NCBI GenBank assembly: GCA_018820855.1
Contig: JAHJNL010000052.1
Location: 43,075-107,074, forward strand
Source of the DNA: Pseudomonadota bacterium
GTDB taxonomy: Bacteria; Desulfobacterota; Desulfobulbia; Desulfobulbales; Desulfocapsaceae
DNA length: 64,000 nt
Direction of reading: 5' to 3'
The translations under genes and the position numbers were made by a program. A model generated the notes under the pieces. The model saw only the letters and a list, made by a program, of their open reading frames with translations. It was not told where the DNA came from and did not search any database. Of the stretch, positions 1-8,666 are shown piece by piece (the first letter of the stretch is position 1; each line of letters begins with the position of its first letter).

Positions 1-521
1 TCAAGAACCGTGTCTTTGAGTCGGTCGACTTGTTCTTTGCTGCACCGCTTCTCCAGGGTCTTGTACAGAGGAGCTGGGTTCATATGCAGCGAGTTGATAG
101 CTGCCGCGGTCAGATCCCCATGGCATTGTCCGCAGGTGTCTTCACTGTTAAGGCTCGGGTCCGCGATCATGCCGTTGTGGGCAGTATCCGGATCTGTACT
201 CTCTGGATCACCGAGGTGACAGAGTTGACAGGGTATTTGTCCGTGGGGGGTAGAGAGAAAGGTCTTATCGACAAGGACTTTTTCATAGAGATCAAAAGGA
301 GCCTGTTTGATCCGGTATCCGTTTCCCCTCTGCAGTTCTGAGATTTCCGGTTCATTTTCTGCAAAACTGATGGCGTCTGCAGTGAGTTCGTCAATCGCAT
401 CCGGATTGGTGTGACAGAGAGTGCACTGGTTCTGTGTTGAGGAATCACTCAAGGCTGGAGATGCAAGAGTAACGCCTAGTAAGGGGAGAAGGAAAAGGGC
501 TGCTAGTTTTGCAGAGAACAT
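1..521 (-). CDS. multiheme c-type cytochrome, 3' end cut by the window edge
   Basis: An open minus-strand frame begins with ATG at 521 and runs off the window edge, giving 173 visible residues. It starts with a signal peptide (MFSAKLAALFLLPLLG...) and shows three CXXCH haem-binding motifs, CTLCH, CQLCH and CGQCH, each with the His expected to ligate haem iron. Haem is attached after Sec export, so the protein should be periplasmic or surface-bound and act in electron transfer. The spacing between motifs is long, more like a NapC/NrfH-unrelated multihaem or cytochrome c3/c7-like carrier than a class I cytochrome; the exact family is not identifiable. More haems may lie beyond the edge. An AGGAGAT-like ribosome site lies just upstream of the ATG. 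Plus-strand frames across this region look like shadows. Confidence 0.8.
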   Translation of the reverse strand, partial: MFSAKLAALFLLPLLGVTLASPALSDSSTQNQCTLCHTNPDAIDELTADAISFAENEPEISELQRGNGYRIKQAPFDLYEKVLVDKTFLSTPHGQIPCQLCHLGDPESTDPDTAHNGMIADPSLNSEDTCGQCHGDLTAAAINSLHMNPAPLYKTLEKRCSKEQVDRLKDTVL

Positions 522-697
522 GGCTATCTCCTGACAGGTTGTTATGAAAAGAGTTGATTACTGTCCAAGAGACTCAACTCTCACAGCTTGATGGGTAAAC
601 TAATCCGGGAAAACACTTTCTGCAGGGCAGCAGGAGTTTTTATGTCAGTAAATGCTATCACAAGGGGTACAGAAAAAACAGGAAAGAAGGGTGGAAA

Positions 698-735
698 AAG
701 AAAAAGGGACAAGCCGAGAGAGTCGACTTGTCCCT
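698..735 (-). terminator. intrinsic terminator after the DUF3373-like gene
   Basis: The inverted repeat GGGACAAG (706-713) and CTTGTCCC (727-734) is followed, in the minus direction, by a CTTTTTCTTTTT tract. It lies about 35 nt past the stop of the porin gene, so it most likely ends that transcript. Confidence 0.75.
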
Positions 736-767
736 AATAAGTAATCACCTTTCAAGCAAGGAAGAAA

Positions 768-2504
768 TTACCAGCGATAGACGAGATTGATGTAGTAATT
801 CCACATGGTATCGGTGACCGGTAGAAAGGCATCCAGGGCCGTGAGCTCGGATATCTTGACCGGTTCTCCCATTGGGTTGCCGCTTCCGGAATACGCGTAA
901 TCGTAGTACTGAGCACCCAGGGAGAGTGTGAGTTTCTTCTCAATCATGGGTTGATTGTAGAAAATTTCATAGACACTGCCGCGGGTGGCCAGCTTGCTAC
1001 CCGCTACGTTGTCTTCGCCGCCGGTAAAGCCCAGCCAGTATTGGGATCCCCAGTTGTATTCAAAGCCGATGGTGCCTTCCCATGGCAATTCGGTTTTAAC
1101 ACCGGCCCAGACAGAATAGCCGCTGCGGTCATTCTGTTCTCCGTTGGAGTTCAACAGGGCATCTGTGCCGAGAAACTGCATCATGGGATTCATTGACAGG
1201 CCGGAAGGGCGGGCATGACTGAGGGCAAGATCAACGAAGAATCCGACATCTTTAATTTTAGATTGTCCAAGAAGTGTCACGATATCCAGAGAACCGATAT
1301 TGGCGGTGGCTTCGGTACGACTGATATAGCCGCCGCTGTTCATGTTCATCTGGTACTGGTCGTATGCGCCGTCGTTGTTAAAATCAAATCCGTTAACGGT
1401 GAAGGGCATGACAACCAGCCCTGTGAAACCATCAGTCACGTCAAAGGCATGGGCATACATATTGACGATCTTGGTATTCTCACTTTCATAGAGATTGGCT
1501 ATCCAGCCGGCAAACTGCATGTCGTCAACATCTGAAGAGTATGACATGGAATAGGAGTTTCCGGAGCCTATGCCTGATTCAAAGCCTACGCCCCAGCACA
1601 GTTTGAAGTTTGCTCCGGGGATACCGGTTACATTGTTGAGACCAAAACCAAGTGATGCTCCATCAAACTGCCAGTTGATACCATGGGCCATGGGAGATCC
1701 ACCAACCATGCTGGCGGTACTGAATTCGGCAGGGGCGCCTCCCAGGGCCGGTCGGCGGCCTAAAGAGAAGTGATAGGGGACTTCTCCCATATCGCCAAAG
1801 TAGGTGAAGAAGGCACGCTCTACCCGCAGGGCGGAATCACTGCCGACAGAGGAAACGTTTCCGTCCATGGTCACTGCATTCGGGGAGCCGTTAAACCATT
1901 TGACGCCTGTGGAGTCGCCAAATACCTTGGCGGCTGAAAGACGTCCTACAAAAGAGAGAGAAGGTGTGGGTTTTGCCTTGAGGTCCAGACGTAAGCGACT
2001 GGTAAAAAGGGCATTGTTTTTGACAGACTGCTTTTCAACTCCCTGCCCTCTCATCATCTGTTTGAATTGTTCCAGTTCGGCAGGGCTGAACTGGGATCCG
2101 GCAAAGGCCATCTGACTGATCATGATCTGGCTGGATTGGGGCATGGTCGCCACATCCATATCTATGCTGTTGAATTGGGTCTGGAGCTCCACTCCCATGG
2201 TGACTTTATCCAGCGCAGTATGTCTTTCCGTATCACTCAGGCGTTCGTCCAGTTCCTCGATGACATCTCCGACCTCCTGGGCCTGCTCATCCTGCTTTTC
2301 CGCTGATTCGAGAGTCATCTGCAGCATTTCTTCAGCAGAGGCGAGACGATCATTAAGATCCATCACAATGTTTTTCAACATTTCGATTTCATTACGAAGT
2401 TCTTCCTGTGAGGCTGTTGCTGCCCCGGCCTGGGCAGAGCCGGAAAATGCCTGTACTGAAAGTAGTACGCTGGTGAGGCCGATCATCCCATAACGCTTTA
2501 TCAT
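768..2504 (-). CDS. DUF3373-like outer-membrane porin with N-terminal coiled coil
   Basis: 578 residues from the ATG at 2504, chosen because it follows an AAAGGGAGA ribosome site and opens directly into a signal peptide (MIKRYGMIGLTSVLLS..., cleavage near SAQA). A further 13 in-frame codons upstream have no ribosome site. Mature residues about 25-90 are a heptad-rich coiled coil (EELRNEIEMLKNIV, DRLASAEEML), followed by a long Gly/Asn/Ser-rich region of alternating beta strands ending in Tyr-Arg-Trp, as outer-membrane barrels do. The arrangement of coiled coil plus barrel resembles the DUF3373 family found in Geobacter and sulfate reducers. The barrel is probably a porin; its substrate is unknown. 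It is monocistronic, with a terminator downstream. Confidence 0.75.
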   Translation of the reverse strand: MIKRYGMIGLTSVLLSVQAFSGSAQAGAATASQEELRNEIEMLKNIVMDLNDRLASAEEMLQMTLESAEKQDEQAQEVGDVIEELDERLSDTERHTALDKVTMGVELQTQFNSIDMDVATMPQSSQIMISQMAFAGSQFSPAELEQFKQMMRGQGVEKQSVKNNALFTSRLRLDLKAKPTPSLSFVGRLSAAKVFGDSTGVKWFNGSPNAVTMDGNVSSVGSDSALRVERAFFTYFGDMGEVPYHFSLGRRPALGGAPAEFSTASMVGGSPMAHGINWQFDGASLGFGLNNVTGIPGANFKLCWGVGFESGIGSGNSYSMSYSSDVDDMQFAGWIANLYESENTKIVNMYAHAFDVTDGFTGLVVMPFTVNGFDFNNDGAYDQYQMNMNSGGYISRTEATANIGSLDIVTLLGQSKIKDVGFFVDLALSHARPSGLSMNPMMQFLGTDALLNSNGEQNDRSGYSVWAGVKTELPWEGTIGFEYNWGSQYWLGFTGGEDNVAGSKLATRGSVYEIFYNQPMIEKKLTLSLGAQYYDYAYSGSGNPMGEPVKISELTALDAFLPVTDTMWNYYINLVYRW

Positions 2505-2813
2505 GATTTCTCCCTTTGCAGAAACAGTGTAACTAGGTGACAACTGTCCCTAATTTATGTCTTCTTTTCTCCTGGCATGAATTTAATAGGGATTTTCGCT
2601 CTTTGTCAAGGGGAAAGGCGCTTTTAGCAGGGAGTATTCACAGGTAAAGTTGTTCATTGTATTCTTAAATAGGTGCTTGAAAACAAATAGTTTTTTGTCT
2701 TTCCCCGTTTCATTTTCAGGGAAGTGGTGCTATACTCACCAGGACTTGGACGGTTTTGTTCAGGGAATAGGTTAGGGAGTAGTCTTGGAGAAAGAAGTTC
2801 AGGTGGAGGAAGA

Positions 2814-3716
2814 ATGGGAATTCGATCAAAGTTTATTACAATAATAACGGTGTTGAGTCTTTTGGCAACCCTTGCTATCGGCTATACAAGTTATATGCTG
2901 AGTCGACAGAGTGCTATTGCCGAAGCCAAGAGTAAAGGGGAAATCATTTTCAATTATATTGAAGCGAGTTCCAAGTTTTTCAGTAAATATCAGTACCCTC
3001 TGATTATGGAACAGATTACCGACAAGGACAGATTCTTTCCTGAACTGATGTCCAAGTTCGTGGTCAATCGTATGGAATACGAGATCTTTCAGGAGACCCT
3101 TGAAGGCTATCAGTTTAAGCAGGCCACTCTCGATCCTCTGTGGCCTGATAATAAGGCCGATCAGGATGAACTGAAAGTCATTTCCTACTTTAAGGCCAAC
3201 CCTGCGGCTGCTGAGCAGGAAGGCGTGATGGACAAGGGAGGGAATAAGTTTTTTTACACAGCAAAGCCCATCACGGTTAATAAAGACTTCTGTCTCACCT
3301 GTCATGGCGATCCGGCTGATGCCCCTCAGGATCAACGGGATATCTATGGTACTGAAAATGGTTACAACTGGACAATGGATGATACCGTGGGAACCTCCAT
3401 TGTTTACATCTCTATTTCCAAGGCATTGGCCGATGCAAAGCAGTCTGCTTTGAAAATTTTTCTCGTAGGTATCGGCTGCCTGCTGGTAACAATCATCTGT
3501 ATCTGGGTATTTCTTGATCGTTCAGTGGTTGCACCGATTATTCATCTTTCCGACGCAGCCAAGGATATCAGTATCGGTAAGAATCTCTGTGATTCTATCC
3601 ATACTGATTCCAATGACGAGATTGGCGTGCTTGCCAATTCCATTGATCGGATGAGGATCAGTGTCAACAAGCTGTTGAAGCGTACCTGCCCGGATCGGAA
3701 GAGTACGAAAAAATAA
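2814..3716 (+). CDS. DUF3365/Tll0287-like haem sensor with HAMP domain, no output domain
   Basis: 300 residues from the ATG at 2814, which follows GGTGGAGGAAGA; 30 upstream in-frame codons look untranslated. Membrane helix 1 lies at about residues 7-27, a periplasmic domain at about 30-210, helix 2 at about 211-233, then a HAMP-like segment (VVAPIIHLSDAAKDIS...NDEIGVLANSIDRM). The periplasmic domain holds CLTCH at residue 160 followed by a GDP-rich stretch, typical of the DUF3365 (Tll0287-like) haem-binding sensor domain. The protein stops about 15 residues after HAMP with a basic tail and carries no kinase, cyclase or methyl-accepting domain. It may be a stand-alone sensor that works through a partner, or a receptor that has lost its output half. 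A strong hairpin follows the stop. Confidence 0.75.
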   Translation: MGIRSKFITIITVLSLLATLAIGYTSYMLSRQSAIAEAKSKGEIIFNYIEASSKFFSKYQYPLIMEQITDKDRFFPELMSKFVVNRMEYEIFQETLEGYQFKQATLDPLWPDNKADQDELKVISYFKANPAAAEQEGVMDKGGNKFFYTAKPITVNKDFCLTCHGDPADAPQDQRDIYGTENGYNWTMDDTVGTSIVYISISKALADAKQSALKIFLVGIGCLLVTIICIWVFLDRSVVAPIIHLSDAAKDISIGKNLCDSIHTDSNDEIGVLANSIDRMRISVNKLLKRTCPDRKSTKK

Positions 3717-3737
3717 AAGAACCCAGTAGGCTCCTAT

Positions 3738-3780
3738 CCCAAAAGGCCGTTACAGCATCTGCTGTGACGGCCTTTTGGGG
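3738..3780 (+). terminator. strong stem-loop downstream of the DUF3365 gene
   Basis: A stem of about 20 bp (CCCAAAAGGCCGT... pairing with ...ACGGCCTTTTGGG) has a 2-nt TC tip and one G-U type mismatch. It begins 21 nt after the stop. No long T tract follows, but the 3' arm contains TTTT, so a terminator role is likely but not certain. Confidence 0.6.
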
Positions 3781-4265
3781 TTGTGCACCAGGGTGGGTGC
3801 AGATGTCTTTTGAAGTCAGAATGTTTCTTCAAGAAAGTACGAGGGTTCATTCGTGGAGGAAAACGGGGGGCAAAGCACGAATTGCAGGGGGATTTGCCGG
3901 GATAAGGCTCTCGTCAATTCTTCGCCATATTTGAAAACGAAGGCAGGAAAAGAGAAAAGTGATGTTGCGTTATTCTTATTAACCTGAGGGGAAGAGCAAA
4001 TCGTCAGGACAAAGATGAACCATTTCCTATCTTATATCTCCTGTTAGATTATCTTGTTATGGATATTGTCTCATTCTCCAATGAGGCTGATTCAGACCAG
4101 CCCGGTAGGCCCTGATATTTTTAGAGCTTATGAAGTGATTGACAGAGGAAATAGACTCATGGTATTCTGTAATAAAGAATGAAAAAATAGATAGATAAAT
4201 GGGCAAAGATTGACTTTTCCCACGTGTCGTCTCCTACCGCCAGTTATTTTGCAAGGAGACCTGCT
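3781..4265. other. intergenic stretch with no gene recognised
   Basis: About 485 bases between a hairpin and a hypothetical gene. Short frames exist but none has a ribosome site with protein-like composition. The last 15 nt hold the ribosome site of the next gene. Nothing else was recognised. Confidence 0.5.
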
Positions 4266-4766
4266 ATGCACGTTATACATCCCCTCTCGAGCGCTACCGC
4301 TTTTATGGCCGCCCATCGGTCTGATTTCTTTGATCGCTTCGGTATCAGTTTCTGTATTGATGGTCCCCAGATGGAATATTTCGTCTATCAAAAACAAACG
4401 GGCCTTGATATCTCCTGTTCATTAACTCTCAGCTTTGATGCCGTGGCAGGCCAAGTTGACGTAATGACTTTTTATCCAGGTCTTTATCTCCACCCGCAAA
4501 CCCATTACTTTTCCGCTGTTTGTTTTTTTATGGTCATACATCATTTTGCTCAGTTTCATCATGTCGAGCGTGATTGTCAAATTCTTCTCAATACCAGAAT
4601 AGAGGTTTTTGATACCTTTTATTCCTTGCTCAAAGATTTTGATTTTCACCTTCTGGTGAATGGCAAAAAGGATAGGGTTGATATCCAAGGTCGATGCCTG
4701 TCCTTGGTCATAGATACGTCGATGTTCAAGGAACGTGCACTTGAATACTCATATCTTGATAAATGA
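4266..4766 (+). CDS. hypothetical protein, 166 aa
   Basis: The start at 4266 follows a clear GCAAGGAGA ribosome site; an earlier in-frame ATG at 4224 has none. The sequence has ordinary protein composition (DFFDRFGISFCIDG, GLDISCSLTLSFDA) and is rich in His and aromatic residues (MVIHHFAQFHHVERD). No signal peptide, membrane helix or known motif is evident, so it is probably a cytoplasmic globular protein. The opposite-strand frame at 4422-4688 has weaker composition and lacks a ribosome site. Function unknown; not recognised as a member of any family. Confidence 0.55.
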   Translation: MHVIHPLSSATAFMAAHRSDFFDRFGISFCIDGPQMEYFVYQKQTGLDISCSLTLSFDAVAGQVDVMTFYPGLYLHPQTHYFSAVCFFMVIHHFAQFHHVERDCQILLNTRIEVFDTFYSLLKDFDFHLLVNGKKDRVDIQGRCLSLVIDTSMFKERALEYSYLDK

Positions 4767-4922
4767 TGGTGCTTAGTTTGTTGTTACTTCGTGTCGGAAT
4801 ATCTCCTGGCCGAGAAAAGTAACCTCCTGGGGATTGCAGCAGAAACACATAACGATCGTGAGCTGTTCCGTAACTCATTTCCTGGTGTACAGGTTGCCAC
4901 CAACTGTTCTGCGATTTTTTAA

Positions 4923-4956
4923 CAACCCGGGCTGGCGCTTCTGCCAGCCCGGGTTG
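4923..4956. terminator. perfect 14-bp GC-rich hairpin, probably bidirectional
   Basis: CAACCCGGGCTGGC pairs perfectly with GCCAGCCCGGGTTG around the loop GCTTCT. It sits between the hypothetical gene on the plus strand and the small lysine-rich gene on the minus strand, downstream of both. T or A runs flank it only weakly, so the terminator role is inferred. Confidence 0.5.
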
Positions 4957-4968
4957 ACAGACATCAGG

Positions 4969-5056
4969 TCACCTCGAAAAATTTCCTTTTTGCCCAAGCT
5001 ATTCGTCACAGCCAGAAAATAATGCGCAGATCTCAACTAGATGCAGCGTTTGTTCT
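4969..5056. repeat. dispersed repeat, copy A
   Basis: About 88 bp resemble 33424-33510: both contain a CACCTCG start, then CCTTTTTGCC, AAGCT, TTC, TCACAG, and the identical block TCAACTAGATGCA, roughly three quarters identical by eye. In this copy the possible reading frame (LPKLFVTARK) is quickly stopped. It looks like a degraded remnant of a shared element or gene. Confidence 0.6.
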
Positions 5057-5107
5057 TTGGTCTGCTCCTCGATCTTGAACAGAAAATCTAATTTTTCAAG
5101 GTTCCCA

Positions 5108-5236
5108 TTAACGTGTTTTGTTATGATCAAAAATATCTTTAGACTCTTTCTTAACTTTCTTAGCAGCCTTCTTTTCTTTTGGCGTCATCGCCGGTTTCTT
5201 TTTGGCAGCCTTGATACTTTTTTGTTCTTTACTCAT
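5108..5236 (-). CDS. small lysine-rich basic protein, 42 aa
   Basis: The ATG at 5236 follows a good GCGAGGAG ribosome site. The product starts MSKEQKSIKAAKKKPAMT and is about one third lysine, with repeated KKAAKK/KEKK blocks and no hydrophobic core. Small Lys/Ala-rich proteins of this kind occur in many proteobacteria as uncharacterised or nucleic-acid-binding proteins. It is probably disordered or helical and could bind RNA, DNA or polyphosphate; none of this is shown by the sequence. It is shorter than most annotation cut-offs, but the ribosome site and composition support it. Confidence 0.6.
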   Translation of the reverse strand: MSKEQKSIKAAKKKPAMTPKEKKAAKKVKKESKDIFDHNKTR

Positions 5237-5734
5237 AGAGTTACTCCTCGCAAATTGATGGTTAATCTTCAGGGTAACCATTACAGCACAGTTTGACTGA
5301 GCTTTGGCGATAATAATGATGCCCCTTTCTTTATAGGGGTACTGCCTGTCCAGAGCAAGCAATCCTCCCTACATAACTCATGGATTCGATGGTTTTTGAA
5401 AGTAGATGGACAATCTCTATTTCAAGCCAGGATAACCTGATGATTTGTTGAGACTGCCAGGACAAAGATCTTGTGCAAGGTCCTCTTTTTATTCGGCACA
5501 TTTTGCCGGCGGGTACGTTGTGATTTCTATTGTCAGCGAGTTTGCAGGATCTTTGCATAGTTTCAAGTATGCCCAATCTCCTCTGTTTCGGTTTATTCCA
5601 GAACGCTTGCGATTAGCAGCACATATGTTTTTTCGGTCTTTTTTGCAAATCTTCATCATTTCTTCATGGGAGTAGGAGTAGTTATATCAGGGAGTATTTA
5701 AAATCGGCTGACCAACTCTCTGCCAGGAGAGGAA
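5237..5734. other. intergenic stretch, no supported gene
   Basis: About 500 bases upstream of the small lysine-rich gene (minus) and the membrane transferase gene (plus). Frames of 76-84 codons exist on both strands but have no ribosome site and poor composition. A small hairpin, CCCCT/AGGGG around TTCTTTAT near 5323-5340, lies in the leader of the lysine-rich gene. Promoters for both flanking genes presumably lie here. Confidence 0.5.
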
Positions 5735-7762
5735 ATGGTTTTTTTTCACATACAAACTATTGATGCAATGCATGCAACTTTTGAGAGTACATTTATGAAA
5801 AACGATATACCAGCTTTTGCAGGAACATTTTTTAAGGTCGGCAGATTTATCCCTCTCTATTGGTTGGGTCTTTTCTACCTGCTGGTTTCTTTTTTGCTCA
5901 GGCTGGTTCTGTTTGTTGCCTTCGGCCCACCTGCGACTGTGCCACTCTGGCACTTACCTCCTGTCCTTGGACTTGGTCTGATCAATGATATGATACAATT
6001 GCTTTACCTGCTTACACCTCTTTCATTATACCTCTTATTGACTCCACAACGAATATATAATTCATTTCCTGGCCGTTTAATTGTGCGAATGGCTATGTGG
6101 CTTGTGATTTTTGGCATGCTCTATCTCACTGCAGTTCAATTCTTTTTCTTTCAGGAGTATGATGCCCGTTTCAATCTGGTTGCTGTGGACTACCTGATTT
6201 ATCCCCATGAGGTCTTTGTCAATATCTGGCAATCTTATCCTGTCGGCAGAGTCTTGATTGTTATGGCTACGCTCAGTAGTCTTATCATGTTGTTTTTATG
6301 GAAGGTCATTGAAAACAGTATGGCGGAAAAGACACTCTTTACTCAGCGTTTGAGAATAGTTGCCGTCCATGTTGCCCTGCTAGGTATTGCTGTCATTGGT
6401 TTTAGGACGCATTCCCTTGATTTTTCTGATAACAGGGTGACGAATGAACTCTCCGCCAACGGTTTGAGCAGTTTGTTTCAAGCCTTTCATACCAATAATC
6501 TCGATTATAATTATTATTATATTACCGGTGATCAGCAATCAGCGATTGAGCGTTTAACAAAGCAGCTTGGTGCAGGTGGCGGTAGTTTCAAGAAGCAGGG
6601 AGAGGATTGGTTAACACGGAGTTTTGCCGGGAGGGCAAATGGACTTGGGGAACTTAATGTAGTTGTCATTGTCGAAGAATCCCTTGGCTGTGAACATGTG
6701 GATTCATGTGGGAAAGGTCTTGATATAGATTCTGCTCTGGCCGAAAACGGTGGCAGTAGGACTCCATTTCTCGATAACCTGGCAAGGCAGGGGCTCTTTT
6801 TTAATCGAGCCTATGCCACCGGCACGCGTACTGTTCGCGGACTGGAGGCTATAAGTGCCTCCTTTCCGCCAATTCCCAGCGAATCAATTATCAAACGGCC
6901 CGGCAATGACAACATTGCCACCTGGGGGCAGGTGATGCGCAAAAACGGCTATCATACAAGTTTTCTGTATGGCGGATATGGTCAGTTTGACAACATGAAC
7001 TCCTTTTTTGCAGAGAATGCCTTCGCTATCAGTGACCGGCTGGATATTGAGGAGCCTGAGTTTACAAATATCTGGGGAGTCTCGGATCAGGATCTCTTCC
7101 GTCATGCCCTGGGCTATTTTGACAATCTCTCCGGCAGCGGGAAACCATTTTTTTCCATCATTATGACAACATCGAATCATTCTCCCTATACTTTTCCCTC
7201 AGGTATTGAAGGAATCCCAGCCAAGGATGGCGGGAGGACTGCAGGTGTCCGGTATGCCGATTATGCTCTGGGGGAATTTTTTGAGAAAGCAGCAGCCCAT
7301 TCCTGGTATGCAAATACGTTGTTTGTCGTAGTGGCTGATCATGGAGCAAGAGTATATGGAAAAGAGCAGATTCCCATGAGCAGTTACGAGATCCCACTGC
7401 TGATCATGGCACCTGGGCATATCCAGCCACGTCAGATCAATACCCCTGTCAGTCAGATAGATATAGCTCCCACCGTTCTCGGTTTATTGGGGCTGTCCTA
7501 TGAAGCACCGTTTTTTGGTCAGGATGTGCTGGCTCACAATGACGCATCGAGAATTCTGCTGTTAAATCACAATCATGATGTGGCATTATATCGTGATGAA
7601 CAACTGGTTGTACTGGGCTTGCGCAATTCTGTGAAAACATATAACTACCTCCTTGGCAGCAGCAAATTCAATGATATTGCCAATAATCGGGATTTGACTG
7701 AATTGGCAGTATCCTATTACCAAAATGCCTTTAATCTCTTTAGAGAGCATATGTACCGTTGA
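5735..7762 (+). CDS. LtaS/MdoB-like membrane phosphoglycerol/phosphoethanolamine transferase (sulfatase fold)
   Basis: 675 residues; the ATG at 5735 follows AGGAGAG, but an ATG at 5795 (MKNDIPAF) is an alternative. Four or five membrane helices occupy about residues 40-240, followed by an extracytoplasmic alkaline-phosphatase/sulfatase-fold domain. Family landmarks are VVVIVEESL (metal site), TPFLDNLARQG, the TGTRTVRGLEA block carrying the probable nucleophilic Thr, NHSPYTFP and VVADHGAR. Family members move phosphoglycerol or phosphoethanolamine from phospholipid to envelope polymers, glucans or lipid A. A Gram-negative setting argues for glucan or lipid modification rather than lipoteichoic acid. 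The following two-component pair may regulate it, as PmrAB regulates EptA; that is inference from order only. Confidence 0.85.
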   Translation: MVFFHIQTIDAMHATFESTFMKNDIPAFAGTFFKVGRFIPLYWLGLFYLLVSFLLRLVLFVAFGPPATVPLWHLPPVLGLGLINDMIQLLYLLTPLSLYLLLTPQRIYNSFPGRLIVRMAMWLVIFGMLYLTAVQFFFFQEYDARFNLVAVDYLIYPHEVFVNIWQSYPVGRVLIVMATLSSLIMLFLWKVIENSMAEKTLFTQRLRIVAVHVALLGIAVIGFRTHSLDFSDNRVTNELSANGLSSLFQAFHTNNLDYNYYYITGDQQSAIERLTKQLGAGGGSFKKQGEDWLTRSFAGRANGLGELNVVVIVEESLGCEHVDSCGKGLDIDSALAENGGSRTPFLDNLARQGLFFNRAYATGTRTVRGLEAISASFPPIPSESIIKRPGNDNIATWGQVMRKNGYHTSFLYGGYGQFDNMNSFFAENAFAISDRLDIEEPEFTNIWGVSDQDLFRHALGYFDNLSGSGKPFFSIIMTTSNHSPYTFPSGIEGIPAKDGGRTAGVRYADYALGEFFEKAAAHSWYANTLFVVVADHGARVYGKEQIPMSSYEIPLLIMAPGHIQPRQINTPVSQIDIAPTVLGLLGLSYEAPFFGQDVLAHNDASRILLLNHNHDVALYRDEQLVVLGLRNSVKTYNYLLGSSKFNDIANNRDLTELAVSYYQNAFNLFREHMYR

Positions 7763-7988
7763 CTTTCCTTTGCTCCATGACGGAGGGGACCTTGAAAGAG
7801 GGACCTGGCAATCGGCAGGAGCTATTGCTTTTTCTTTTTCACTTGGGGTATGATTGGGATTTGCTGTTTGTGAAGGACATTGCGGTAAACCGTATCATTG
7901 CCTGTTCTGCCGCAGTTATCCGGGCGCTGACATTGTCAGGGAGGTCTTGGCGGCAGGCTTCGGTCCCATGAGCATATGAGGAATTTCT

Positions 7989-8666
7989 GTGAGAATACTC
8001 GTTGTCGATGATGAACCTGTTCTGCTTGTTCAGTTGCAGGATATTCTTGAATCGCTGCATTATACGGTTGATGTTGTTACAGATGGAGAAGCTGCTCTGG
8101 AGAGACTCTTTGACGATATGTATGATTTGATTTTACTCGATATCATGCTGCCCACAGTAGACGGTTTTGCTGTGCTTCGACAGATACGGGGAAGAAATAT
8201 CAATACACCGGTACTTATGTTGACTGCTAAAGGTGATGTCGAAGACAAAATAAAGGGACTTGACCTTGGAGCTGATGATTATCTGGCCAAACCCTTTTCT
8301 ATCTCCGAACTCCTGGCACGGATTCGCGCACTCCTCAGGCGCTCAGGAAGTCATGGCTCACCAATTCTGAGTGCCGGCGACCTGAGTGTTAATACGGCAT
8401 CCCGTGAAGCCTTTAAAGGGCAACTGCTCCTCGATTTGACTCCCAAGGAATTTTCTATCCTGGAATTTCTACTCTATAATAAAAATCGAACGGTATCCCG
8501 TTTTAATATGGCAGAGCATGTCTGGGGCGATGAATTTGATCCTTTTACCATGTCAAACTCTATTGATGTGCATATAAAAAACCTGCGCAGGAAGATTGGC
8601 GATCCCGCTGCTGCCTTGATCAACACAGTGCGAGGTGTCGGATATATGATCAAGGATAACGAGTAA
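7989..8666 (+). CDS. OmpR/PhoB-family response regulator
   Basis: 225 residues from a GTG start preceded by ATGAGGAATTT. The receiver domain (about 1-115) shows the acidic pair DDEP, the phosphoacceptor Asp in LILLDIMLP, the Thr/Lys switch residues in LMLTAKGD and DDYLAKPF. A winged-helix DNA-binding domain follows (about 128-225), with LTPKEFSILEFLLYN and VRGVGYMI as typical landmarks. It overlaps the sensor kinase gene by one base (TAATG), so the two are translationally coupled. Targets are unknown; the membrane transferase gene immediately upstream is the obvious candidate. Confidence 0.93.
   Translation: MRILVVDDEPVLLVQLQDILESLHYTVDVVTDGEAALERLFDDMYDLILLDIMLPTVDGFAVLRQIRGRNINTPVLMLTAKGDVEDKIKGLDLGADDYLAKPFSISELLARIRALLRRSGSHGSPILSAGDLSVNTASREAFKGQLLLDLTPKEFSILEFLLYNKNRTVSRFNMAEHVWGDEFDPFTMSNSIDVHIKNLRRKIGDPAAALINTVRGVGYMIKDNE

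Noticed and set aside
7763..7988. Small frame (70 codons) between the transferase and the response regulator
   Set aside because: No ribosome site and poor composition; treated as intergenic.
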